From Halobacteriovorax sp. (GTDB taxonomy: Bacteria > Bdellovibrionota > Bacteriovoracia > Bacteriovoracales > Bacteriovoracaceae), in the NCBI GenBank assembly GCA_002686115.1, contig NZAF01000187.1, positions 1 through 8,551 of the forward strand: DNA of 8,551 bases, given 5' to 3'. Position 1 is the stretch's first letter. Every line of letters starts with the position of its first letter. Positions 1 to 5,531 of this stretch are shown in pieces. Under the pieces are notes generated by a model. That model was not told the DNA's origin. It did not search any database and worked only from the letters and a program-made list of their open reading frames with translations. Both the position numbers and the translations under genes were made by a program.

Positions 1-71
1 CTCTTAAGATGTTTGACTATCAAACGCCTTATGAGGTGTACTATAAGAAAAAAGTTGCACTAATTGTTTGA
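1..71 (+). CDS. C-terminal tail of an IS30-like transposase (5' end outside window)
   Basis: The frame beginning at position 3 stays open for 22 codons and stops at TGA 69-71. The visible residues include YQTPYEV followed by KKKVAL and a stop four residues after the K run. IS30-family transposases typically end with a motif of the form RPRK-x-L-x-Y-x-TP-x-EVF, a short spacer, then VAL just before the stop, and this tail fits that closely. DDE transposases of this family cut and join the ends of their own insertion sequence. The catalytic residues lie outside the window, so activity cannot be judged. IS3-family OrfB proteins also end in a TP-x-E motif but usually lack the terminal VAL, so IS30 is preferred. 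The call rests on a short stretch. Confidence 0.62.
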   Translation, partial: LKMFDYQTPYEVYYKKKVALIV

Positions 72-95
72 ATTTAGCCACGAGACTTCTTTAGT
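1..95 (+). mobile_element. Right end of a probable IS30-family insertion sequence
   Basis: The transposase tail ends at 71. In IS30-family elements the stop codon usually lies inside or beside the right terminal inverted repeat. The stretch GTTGCACTAATTGTTTGAAT at 54-73 resembles that kind of end, with a GTTGCAC core and a TTGAAT block. The exact boundary cannot be placed because the left end and the target duplication are outside the window, so 95 is an estimate. The aminotransferase gene begins only about 50-75 nt beyond the element. Confidence 0.42.
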
Positions 96-144
96 AAACA
101 GTGCATAAGAGTTAATAATTTTAAAAATATGGTAAAATAAATTT

Positions 145-1326
145 ATGAAAAAAGACTACTTTGTGACATGGACAAGTCAAAAAGATGCCATTCAAATACC
201 TGTTAAAGAAACAACAGAACAGTACTATCTCTTAAATGATGGAAGTCCATTATACGACCTAAGTAGCTGCAGTTATCACCAAAGTTTTGGACTTAAAAAT
301 AAATTCATTCAAGATGCCATAAAAAATCAAATTGATGAACTCCCCCTACTAGGACCAAAGTTTTCTTTCCCTTTAAAAGATAAGGTTTCAAAAAATCTAC
401 TATCCAAACTTAAGCTAAGTGGAAAAATCTTTTACACAACCTCTGGCAGTGAGAGTGTCGAAAATGCTTTAAAAATAGCGCGTGATAAAACAGGAAAAGA
501 CTATATTCTTCGCCGAGAAAACTCATATCACGGTGCGACTCTTGGCTCACTATCAGTTACTGGCGACTGGCGCTCAAAAGACATGACCTCTTTAAGTGAT
601 CTTAGTATCTCAATTCCTGAACCTTTTGAAAAAGATGCTCTTAAAAATACAGAAAAAACTATTAAAGATAATTTAGATAAAGGAATTGCTGCTCTTATCG
701 TTGAAACCATTACAGGCGGGAATGGAGTTATTGTCCCGAGTAAAGAATGGTTTCTAGGAATTGAAAAGCTTTGTAAGCAATATGATATCTTATTAATTCT
801 TGATGAAGTCGTTTGTGGTTTTGCAAGAACTGGAAAAGACTTTGGCTTTCATTATTATGGAATCTCACCAAATATCATCTGTCTTTCAAAAGCAATCTCA
901 GGAGGATTTATCCCCTTTGGTGCTGTTTATTGTGATGACTCAATTTCAAGCTTCTATGAAGATCATAAACTAAAATGTGGCCTAACAAATTATGCCCATC
1001 CGCTTGGCCTTCGTGCACTTGATGCAATTCTAGATACTTTGGATTCTACTCAGTTTAAAACAAATTTAGAAAATAGAATTAAGGTTCTTGATAGTTTTTT
1101 AAACAAAGTAAATACATTAGAAAAAGTAAAAGAAACTAGAAGCATAGGTCTTCTTGCAGCTGTTGAATTTCATGAAAATAAAACACCATCTTTTAAAGAA
1201 TTGATTGAGAAGGGAATCTTCATTAATATCATTGGCAACAATATGATCTTTGCCCCATTCTTAATCGGTGAAGTAGACATATTAGAGAGCACTTTAAATG
1301 AATTACTAAATCATCTCAACATATAA
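145..1326 (+). CDS. Class III (omega-type) PLP-dependent aminotransferase, substrate unknown
   Basis: Predicted cytoplasmic fold-type I PLP enzyme of 393 residues that moves an amino group between an amine or amino acid and a keto acid. Visible motifs in order: the cofactor phosphate-binding TTSGSES at 98-104 with ENALKIAR after it; SYHGATLGS at 127-135, whose Tyr-His stacks on the PLP ring in this family; LDEVVCGFARTG at 219-230, where Asp220 pairs with the pyridine nitrogen; LSKAISGG at 247-254 with Lys249 as the Schiff-base lysine; and CGLT at 278-281 before AHPLG. The usual T-G-F-G in the DEV motif reads C-G-F-A here. The length is nearer ArgD (about 400) than the 430-460 of many class III members. 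ATG 145 follows an in-frame stop at 133-135 and has no recognisable Shine-Dalgarno. It is probably co-transcribed with the methyltransferase 18 nt downstream. It is not HemL-like by motif, and no substrate can be assigned. Confidence 0.88.
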   Translation: MKKDYFVTWTSQKDAIQIPVKETTEQYYLLNDGSPLYDLSSCSYHQSFGLKNKFIQDAIKNQIDELPLLGPKFSFPLKDKVSKNLLSKLKLSGKIFYTTSGSESVENALKIARDKTGKDYILRRENSYHGATLGSLSVTGDWRSKDMTSLSDLSISIPEPFEKDALKNTEKTIKDNLDKGIAALIVETITGGNGVIVPSKEWFLGIEKLCKQYDILLILDEVVCGFARTGKDFGFHYYGISPNIICLSKAISGGFIPFGAVYCDDSISSFYEDHKLKCGLTNYAHPLGLRALDAILDTLDSTQFKTNLENRIKVLDSFLNKVNTLEKVKETRSIGLLAAVEFHENKTPSFKELIEKGIFINIIGNNMIFAPFLIGEVDILESTLNELLNHLNI

Positions 1327-1344
1327 AGAATTGAAGGAATAATT

Positions 1345-2166
1345 GTGAATAAGAAAAAAGATGATATCTCAGACATTAAGTCTTACTATGATGAATTATC
1401 CGATATAGGAAGGTTTAATCGCCAACAACTAGAACATGTCATTACGACAAAATTACTATCTATTTACCTTAATGATAGAAAAGATATTTTAGAACTAGGC
1501 TCAGGCTCAGGAGTGTATACGACATCTCTTGCAAGAGCAGGTCATAAGATGACAGCAGTAGAACTTTCAAGCTCTCTGACTAAAATTGCAAAAGAAGAAG
1601 CTCAAAAAGAAAATCTTCAAGATAAGATTGATTTTAAATGTCTTGATGTAAGAGACTTCTTTAAAAGTCATGATAAAACATATGATGCTATTCTTGATAT
1701 GGGCCCTCTTTATCATCTCACTGAAAAAGAAGATCGTATTGGTCTTATGCTTAAGAAAAAAAAAGTTTTAAAAGAAGATGGTCTTATGATCTCATGCTTT
1801 CTTACTAGAATAGGACTCGTTTCATATATGATGAACAAAAGCCCATCTTGGATTGATAATATTGAAGATGTGATTTCAATACTTGAAAAGGGAGTAAATA
1901 AAGAGCATCCAAGAAATGGCTCCTTTAGAGGCCACTTCTCTCACCTAGATGATATTTTTGAACTACACGAAAAAGCAGGACTAGAGATTTTAAATATTCA
2001 CTCCCAAGACCCTGGAATTGGCGGTCGTGATGAAATATTCAATGAGATGAATAATGAGCAAAAAGATAAGTGGTCAAATCTTCTTATACAAATAAGTACA
2101 GACTCCATGGCCTGGGGCTCTGGAAGATCACTAATGGTTATCTCGAAGAAAGCAAAAGCCCCCTAA
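1345..2166 (+). CDS. Class I SAM-dependent methyltransferase, substrate unknown
   Basis: Cytoplasmic Rossmann-fold methyltransferase of 273 residues. Motif I, the SAM-binding glycine loop, is ILELGSGSG at 48-56. The acidic residue ending strand 2, which binds the ribose hydroxyls, is Glu73 in AVELS. The adenine-side acidic residue is probably Asp101 in CLDVRD. The motif IV region is DAILDMGPLYHL at 114-125, and GPLYHL is typical of the broad YcgJ/Methyltransf_25-like group of small-molecule methyltransferases. The start is GTG 1345, set by AAGGA at 1334-1338 with a 6-nt spacer. It begins 18 nt after the aminotransferase stop, so one operon is likely, and the two may act on the same amine or amino acid. 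The C-terminal 100 residues (for example GIGGRDEIF at 225-233) probably shape the substrate pocket. The substrate is unknown. Confidence 0.85.
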   Translation: MNKKKDDISDIKSYYDELSDIGRFNRQQLEHVITTKLLSIYLNDRKDILELGSGSGVYTTSLARAGHKMTAVELSSSLTKIAKEEAQKENLQDKIDFKCLDVRDFFKSHDKTYDAILDMGPLYHLTEKEDRIGLMLKKKKVLKEDGLMISCFLTRIGLVSYMMNKSPSWIDNIEDVISILEKGVNKEHPRNGSFRGHFSHLDDIFELHEKAGLEILNIHSQDPGIGGRDEIFNEMNNEQKDKWSNLLIQISTDSMAWGSGRSLMVISKKAKAP

Positions 2167-2203
2167 CTCACTATAAATACGATGAACATATTAAATAAAT
2201 GAA

Positions 2204-2294
2204 AAATATTTCAAGAAAAATTTCTTGCATCCGACTAATGTTAGTGAGACAATACTATTGTTTGGTTCGCCAAACAAGAAAAACAGGAGGATAT
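2204..2294 (+). promoter_or_regulatory. Structured leader with overlapping inverted repeats upstream of a small gene
   Basis: Four inverted repeats occur in 66 nt. IR1 is CAAGAAA 2212-2218 with TTTCTTG 2221-2227. IR2 is ACTAA 2234-2238 with TTAGT 2241-2245. IR3a is CAATA 2250-2254 with TATTG 2256-2260. IR3b is TTGTTTGG 2258-2265, a TTCG loop, and CCAAACAA 2270-2277. IR3a and IR3b share 2258-2260, so both cannot form fully at once. The CAAGAAAAA of IR1 recurs at 2275-2283, so TTTCTTG could pair with either copy, and the downstream copy abuts the Shine-Dalgarno. This is the layout expected of a translational switch or protein-binding leader, but no known riboswitch class is recognised. No convincing promoter was found; a TATAAA at 2172-2177 lacks a matching -35. 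Confidence 0.4.
2285..2290 (+). promoter_or_regulatory. Perfect Shine-Dalgarno AGGAGG deciding the start of the small gene
   Basis: AGGAGG lies 4 nt before ATG 2295. It is the best match to the 16S tail seen in the window and fixes the start of the 52-residue protein rather than the in-frame ATG at 2199, which has no ribosome binding site. Confidence 0.75.
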
Positions 2295-2453
2295 ATGATC
2301 GTGCAAAACTGCCTTGGACTTTTAAAAGATTTACATCTGATTGAAGAAGAAATCGCTATTATTAAAAAAGTTATTAAAAAGCACGATCTTCAAATAGATG
2401 AAGAGGCCATCTTGGAAGAACTTATTAAAAAGAAAATTAAAAGTAGTACTTAA
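2295..2453 (+). CDS. Small 52-residue helical protein, unknown function
   Basis: Not recognised. The protein is 52 residues with no signal peptide or membrane segment. It begins MIVQNCLGLLKDLHLIEEE and continues with heptad-like Ile/Leu spacing, alternating acidic (EEE, DEEAILEE) and basic (KKVIKKH, IKKKIK) patches. It looks like two amphipathic helices joined near DLQID and could form a small coiled coil or helical hairpin, perhaps a regulator or adaptor. An in-frame ATG at 2199 would add 32 residues, but that extension is translated inverted repeats, rich in Arg, Tyr and Cys, and is unlikely to be real. The perfect AGGAGG before 2295 is the main evidence that the gene is translated. It ends 12 nt from the convergent end of hemF. 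Its leader suggests post-transcriptional control. Confidence 0.58.
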   Translation: MIVQNCLGLLKDLHLIEEEIAIIKKVIKKHDLQIDEEAILEELIKKKIKSST

Positions 2454-2465
2454 GGATAGATTAAA

Positions 2466-3371
2466 TTACCAGTCTTTTGGGTAGTAATTTTCCATCATCT
2501 TCTCGTGTACACTACCCTCATTTGGTCTGTAGGCATAACTAAACTTACAACGCGCAGGCAAAGAAATAAGAATAGAGTCAGTTCGGCCGTTACTCTTTAA
2601 ACCAAAGTGCGTCCCTCTATCATGCAAAAGATTAAATTCCACATACCGACCTCTTCGATGAAGCTGAAAGTCCTCATCTTCAGGCGTATACTCTTCATTC
2701 ATCCTCTTTTTAACTATTGGAATATAACTTTTAAGAAAGTGCTTAGAAATATCTACGACCATATTAAAGTCACTTTCGAGATCCCCTGAGTTGTAGTGGT
2801 CATAAAATATACCACCAATTCCTCTCATCTCACTATTTCTATGATGATTAACAAAGTACTCATCACACTTTTTCTTCCACTCAGCGTAATGTCCATATGG
2901 CTCACAAGCATCTTTCCATACCTGGTGAAAGTATCTCATATCCTCTTCATGTGGATAAAAAGGCGTAAGATCAGCGCCTCCTCCAAACCAATACTTCTCA
3001 CCCGCTTGAATCATTCTAAAATTTGCATGACTAGTTGGTACACGTGGATTACGAGGGTGAATAATAAGAGATATACCTGTGGCCCACATTGTATTATCTG
3101 TACCACCTATTTGTTTTGCAAAAGACTCACTAACGGCACCATGCACAAGAGATGTATTTACCCCAGCATTTTCAATGATATCCCCAGTAAAGGCACGTGT
3201 AATCCCACCGCCTCCAGGATTACCTTCATAGTCTTTTCTCTCCCAAATATCCTGATTTAGCTCAAGAGAGCTATCTATATCTTTTAATTCATCTGAGATT
3301 TCATCTTGAAGCACTTTAACGTGCTCAGCAAATTTAGTCTTATATTGTTCAAGCATCTCATTTTGTCCCAT
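2466..3371 (-). CDS. hemF: Oxygen-dependent coproporphyrinogen III oxidase HemF
   Basis: Cytoplasmic haem-pathway enzyme that uses O2 to decarboxylate two propionates of coproporphyrinogen III, giving protoporphyrinogen IX. Length 301 residues matches the family (about 300). Family motifs run end to end: GGGITRAFTGDIIENAGVN at 54-72, SHANFRMI at 114-121, YWFGGGADLTPFYP at 127-140, the signature region KKKCDEYFVNHHRN at 166-179 followed by EMRGIGGIFYD at 181-191, and RRGRYVEFNLLHDRGT at 239-254. Conserved-type histidines are His105, His115, His149 and His176/177. The start is set by GAGG (complement of 3377-3380) five nt before the ATG. A CATAAT at minus-strand 3412-3407 could be its -10 box, giving a leader of about 29 nt. 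It is a single gene here, convergent with the small gene. From memory the signature reads HRNExRG; here it is HRNSEMRG, one residue longer. Presence implies aerobic haem synthesis. Confidence 0.97.
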   Translation of the reverse strand: MGQNEMLEQYKTKFAEHVKVLQDEISDELKDIDSSLELNQDIWERKDYEGNPGGGGITRAFTGDIIENAGVNTSLVHGAVSESFAKQIGGTDNTMWATGISLIIHPRNPRVPTSHANFRMIQAGEKYWFGGGADLTPFYPHEEDMRYFHQVWKDACEPYGHYAEWKKKCDEYFVNHHRNSEMRGIGGIFYDHYNSGDLESDFNMVVDISKHFLKSYIPIVKKRMNEEYTPEDEDFQLHRRGRYVEFNLLHDRGTHFGLKSNGRTDSILISLPARCKFSYAYRPNEGSVHEKMMENYYPKDW

Positions 3372-3472
3372 AAAATCCTCACAAAATTATCTTTCAAACC
3401 ACATTTATTATGGTATCTAGGGGGTACTTTAATTTGTTCAATGTAACAGTAATACAATTTTTTGTGAATCAT

Positions 3473-4204
3473 ATGAAGCATATATTTTTAATATCATTTA
3501 TATTTATAAATTTCTTAAGCTATTCTCATAACGTGAATGCCAACCCAATCGAAGACTTGAAATCTAAACCAAGTCGAGAAATGAGCCTAAAAGAAATTAA
3601 AGAACTTGAGCAAGAACAAAGAGGTATTAAAAAGCCTAAAAAGAGTAAGTATTACTATACTTATATAGACAGAGATCACACATTAGAAGAAGACATCAAT
3701 AATCTTGTTGCTATTTATGGTGTGACTTGGGCGGTTTATCCACTCACACAGCCGGGGACATTTCTTGAAAAGGGTTCTTTTAAAAATTATAAAAAAAATT
3801 TTGGAAGACTGGTCTTTGATAAAGATGAACCATTTTGGAATTGGTTTGTTCATCCTATATCTGGAAGTCAGCTCTATCTATTCTACAGGGCAAGAGGATA
3901 TACAAAATCAAATGCAACGTTCATGTCTTTTATTTCAAGCTCTCTTTTTGAATTTACAGTTGAAATCTATACAGAACCAGCAAGTATCCAAGATCTCTAT
4001 CAAACACCGATACTTGGCTCTGCTCTAGGCCTTGGTCTTGAAAAACTCTCTCTTTATCTTTTAAATTCTGGAAACCTAATTGGTAAAACAATAGGTCACA
4101 TTATTAATCCTTCTAGTTTGTTTTGGTTTTATGAAGGAAAGATTCGAGTAATTCCAGAAATCTCATATAATCGTGCTGGTTTGAGGCTATTCTATGAGTT
4201 TTAA
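3473..4204 (+). CDS. Exported DUF3943-like envelope protein
   Basis: Predicted exported protein of 243 residues from ATG 3473. The N-terminus is Met-Lys-His, then hydrophobic IFLISFIFINFLSY, with probable signal peptidase I cleavage after HNVNA (residue 23). A charged linker (about 25-65, lysine and glutamate rich) precedes a domain at about 75-200 resembling DUF3943: PFWNWFVHP at 120-128, SGSQLYLFYRARG at 130-142, FTVEIYTEPAS at 161-171 and TPILG at 178-182. The protein ends in RLFYEF, an aromatic-ended strand like those of outer-membrane proteins. The function of DUF3943 is not known. An in-frame ATG at 3410 would bury the signal peptide behind 21 residues and overlaps a likely hemF promoter, so 3473 is chosen although its Shine-Dalgarno is poor; GTG 3464 is another option. 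It overlaps the next gene by 11 nt. Confidence 0.72.
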   Translation: MKHIFLISFIFINFLSYSHNVNANPIEDLKSKPSREMSLKEIKELEQEQRGIKKPKKSKYYYTYIDRDHTLEEDINNLVAIYGVTWAVYPLTQPGTFLEKGSFKNYKKNFGRLVFDKDEPFWNWFVHPISGSQLYLFYRARGYTKSNATFMSFISSSLFEFTVEIYTEPASIQDLYQTPILGSALGLGLEKLSLYLLNSGNLIGKTIGHIINPSSLFWFYEGKIRVIPEISYNRAGLRLFYEF

Positions 4205-4919
4205 TATCTATTTAAAAATATTTTTAATCATCTCTCTTTCATTTAAAATCATCGCATATCAGAATGACTTTGCAATGAAAGCAGGCTTTGCTCTAGCAAT
4301 TAACTCTTTTAACACTCTCCAAGACGAGGGAGATATAAAAGATGAGACGAACTCTTATGGCGCATATACTACTTTTGCGTACCGCTTTAAACGCGCAGAG
4401 ATTGGTCTCGATTCTAGAATAACATTAGGAAAAGCAACAGACCTCGACTTTGAATTTGAAGGAAGCACTGTTACGGGAAGTGGAAATATCAGGCTAGTTG
4501 ATATCACACCTTACTTTCGCTACAGTACAAAAGATTTTAAATTTCCAAAATTTGTAGAACGTCTTATCAGTGACATCAATCGAAATTCATGGGTCGCATA
4601 TGCTAAACTCGGACCATCATGGGTCATTCAAACTCTTGATTTAAATAGCTTAAACTTAACTGGAACCTTAAAACAAGATTATAAAATTACTTATGAATCT
4701 TTTGGGGCAAACATAGGAATTGGTATTGAGGAAGTCACTCTTTTTAAAGAAACCAATCCTGTTTTCATTGAAGTAAATGCTTCGGCCTTTGAATCATATA
4801 AGGTGAGTCTTGTAGATAAAAGTAACTCTCGAGAGATAAATATCCTAAGTGAAAGAGACGCTGATCAAGAAATAAAAACATTTCAACTGGCTTTTATTAT
4901 TGGTGTAACTCTTTTTTAA
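4194..4919 (+). CDS. Predicted outer-membrane beta-barrel protein
   Basis: Exported protein of 241 residues with a signal peptide (positive-hydrophobic YLKIFLIISLSFKIIA, cleavage probably after Ala21). After it come alternating amphipathic strands such as FAMKAGFALAIN, YGAYTTFAYRF, AEIGLDSRITLG, VDITPYFRYS, WVAYAKLGPSWV, YESFGANIGIGIEEV, VFIEVNASAFESYKVSL and the last strand FQLAFIIGVTLF. The terminal Phe and strand spacing are typical of substrates of the BAM machinery, and about 8-10 strands fit this length. No specific family is recognised. The start ATG 4194 lies inside the end of the DUF3943-like gene and has GAGG at 4183-4186 with a 7-nt spacer inside that gene, so translation is probably coupled and the products may work together in the envelope. 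Confidence 0.75.
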   Translation: MSFNIYLKIFLIISLSFKIIAYQNDFAMKAGFALAINSFNTLQDEGDIKDETNSYGAYTTFAYRFKRAEIGLDSRITLGKATDLDFEFEGSTVTGSGNIRLVDITPYFRYSTKDFKFPKFVERLISDINRNSWVAYAKLGPSWVIQTLDLNSLNLTGTLKQDYKITYESFGANIGIGIEEVTLFKETNPVFIEVNASAFESYKVSLVDKSNSREINILSERDADQEIKTFQLAFIIGVTLF

Positions 4920-5026
4920 AGTCTCCACCTCAATATCCTTCTACGACTAAAAAATTATATTAAACTTTACGTGTCATTACGGATAAAGATTTTTCGTGTA
5001 CTTTAAATATGTAAAGAGGAGTAGCT

Positions 5027-5368
5027 ATGAATAAATATTATCATAATCCAAGATGTTCAAAATCACGCCTTGGAATTGACTTTTTAAATGAGAATAACAT
5101 TGAGTTTGAAATTATCGAATATCTTAAAACTGGAGTCTCTGAAAAGGACTTCTTAGAAATCGTTCAAAAGTCTGGACTTAAGCCTCTTGAAGGCCTTGTA
5201 AGAACAAAAGAGTCTCTTTTTAAAGACTTAGGTCTTAAAGGTAAGAATCTGACTGATAAAGAATGGGCAAAGGTTATAAATGAGAACCCAAAGCTCTTAG
5301 AGAGACCGATTCTTGTCACAAAAGATCAAGCAAAAGTAGGAAGACCCACAGAAAATCTACTAGCTTAA
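5027..5368 (+). CDS. ArsC-family thioredoxin-fold protein, YfgD type
   Basis: Cytoplasmic protein of 113 residues, the family's usual length (112-120). The N-terminal YYHNPRCSKSR holds Cys10 at the position of the catalytic cysteine. Arg59, Arg93 (in LERPI) and Arg106 (in VGRP) match the three arginines that bind the oxyanion in E. coli ArsC, by motif and spacing. HNPRCSKSR and NPKLLERPI follow the E. coli YfgD pattern more closely than plasmid ArsC (HNPACGTSR), so the physiological role may not be arsenate reduction; glutaredoxin-linked thiol chemistry is the family activity. The absence of an arsR, arsB or acr3 gene nearby supports caution. The start is set by AGGAG at 5017-5021 with a 5-nt spacer. 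It appears to be a single-gene unit, with 107 nt before it and 163 nt after. Confidence 0.88.
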   Translation: MNKYYHNPRCSKSRLGIDFLNENNIEFEIIEYLKTGVSEKDFLEIVQKSGLKPLEGLVRTKESLFKDLGLKGKNLTDKEWAKVINENPKLLERPILVTKDQAKVGRPTENLLA

Positions 5369-5408
5369 ATACTTTTAATAATAAATAGTTAGAGCATGGA
5401 CGACATAA

Positions 5409-5453
5409 ATTCTAGTCAATTTCACTAGCACTATTTTTATAAGTGCCTAGAAT
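5409..5453 (+). other. Nested and alternative hairpins after the ArsC-like gene
   Basis: An inner stem GCACT 5428-5432 with AGTGC 5442-5446 sits inside an outer pair ATTCTAG 5409-5415 with CTAGAAT 5447-5453. CTAGT 5412-5416 can instead pair with ACTAG 5424-5428. No T-run follows on either strand, so it is a poor intrinsic terminator. It may be a 3' RNA structure of the ArsC-like transcript or a protein-binding site upstream of the FecR-domain gene. Confidence 0.3.
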
Positions 5454-5486
5454 CCTTATAGAATAAAATCCTGTCAAGTTTAGTCG

Positions 5487-5492
5487 TATAAT
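5487..5492 (+). promoter_or_regulatory. Possible -10 box of the FecR-domain gene
   Basis: TATAAT matches the -10 consensus exactly and would give a leader of about 33 nt before ATG 5532. There is no good TTGACA-like -35 at 16-18 nt, so activation by a regulator or an alternative sigma factor is possible. Confidence 0.4.
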
Positions 5493-5503
5493 TACCGTTA
5501 AGG

Positions 5504-5519
5504 ATACGTAGTAACGTAT
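5504..5519. promoter_or_regulatory. Inverted repeat ATACGT-AGTA-ACGTAT just before the FecR-domain gene
   Basis: A perfect 6-bp inverted repeat with a 4-nt spacer lies just downstream of the expected transcription start and 3 nt before the GAGG ribosome binding site. It could be an operator or an RNA hairpin that affects ribosome access. This is inferred from position alone. Confidence 0.3.
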
Positions 5520-5521
5520 AT

Positions 5522-5525
5522 GAGG
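5522..5525 (+). promoter_or_regulatory. Ribosome binding site deciding the FecR-domain start
   Basis: GAGG lies 6 nt before ATG 5532 and overlaps the in-frame ATG at 5520. The upstream ATG has no Shine-Dalgarno of its own and directly abuts an inverted repeat, so 5532 is preferred. Confidence 0.6.
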
Positions 5526-5531
5526 TTAGTT

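Noticed and set aside
145..1326. Aminotransferase as HemL, suggested by the nearby hemF
   Set aside because: The motifs around Lys249 and the DEV region follow omega-aminotransferases, and hemF is on the other strand in a separate unit.
2258..2277. TTCG-loop hairpin as a rho-independent terminator
   Set aside because: The stem is perfect but no T-run follows on either strand; it is followed at once by the ribosome binding site of a gene.
2199..2294. Longer 84-residue version of the small protein
   Set aside because: The extension is encoded by inverted repeats and lacks a Shine-Dalgarno, while ATG 2295 has a perfect one.
2463..2490. AAATTAC/GTAATTT inverted repeat at the 3' end of hemF as its terminator
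   Set aside because: It lies inside the coding end, is A/T-rich, and on the minus strand is followed by AATCTATC rather than a T-run.
2796..3260. A 154-codon open frame on the plus strand opposite hemF, with 2607-2789 as a shorter one
   Set aside because: Both lie wholly antisense to a clearly functional hemF, have no ribosome binding site, and their composition is that of a back-translated gene.
3410..3472. Upstream in-frame start for the DUF3943-like protein
   Set aside because: It would put 21 residues before a textbook signal peptide and overlaps the probable hemF promoter; no ribosome binding site is seen for it.
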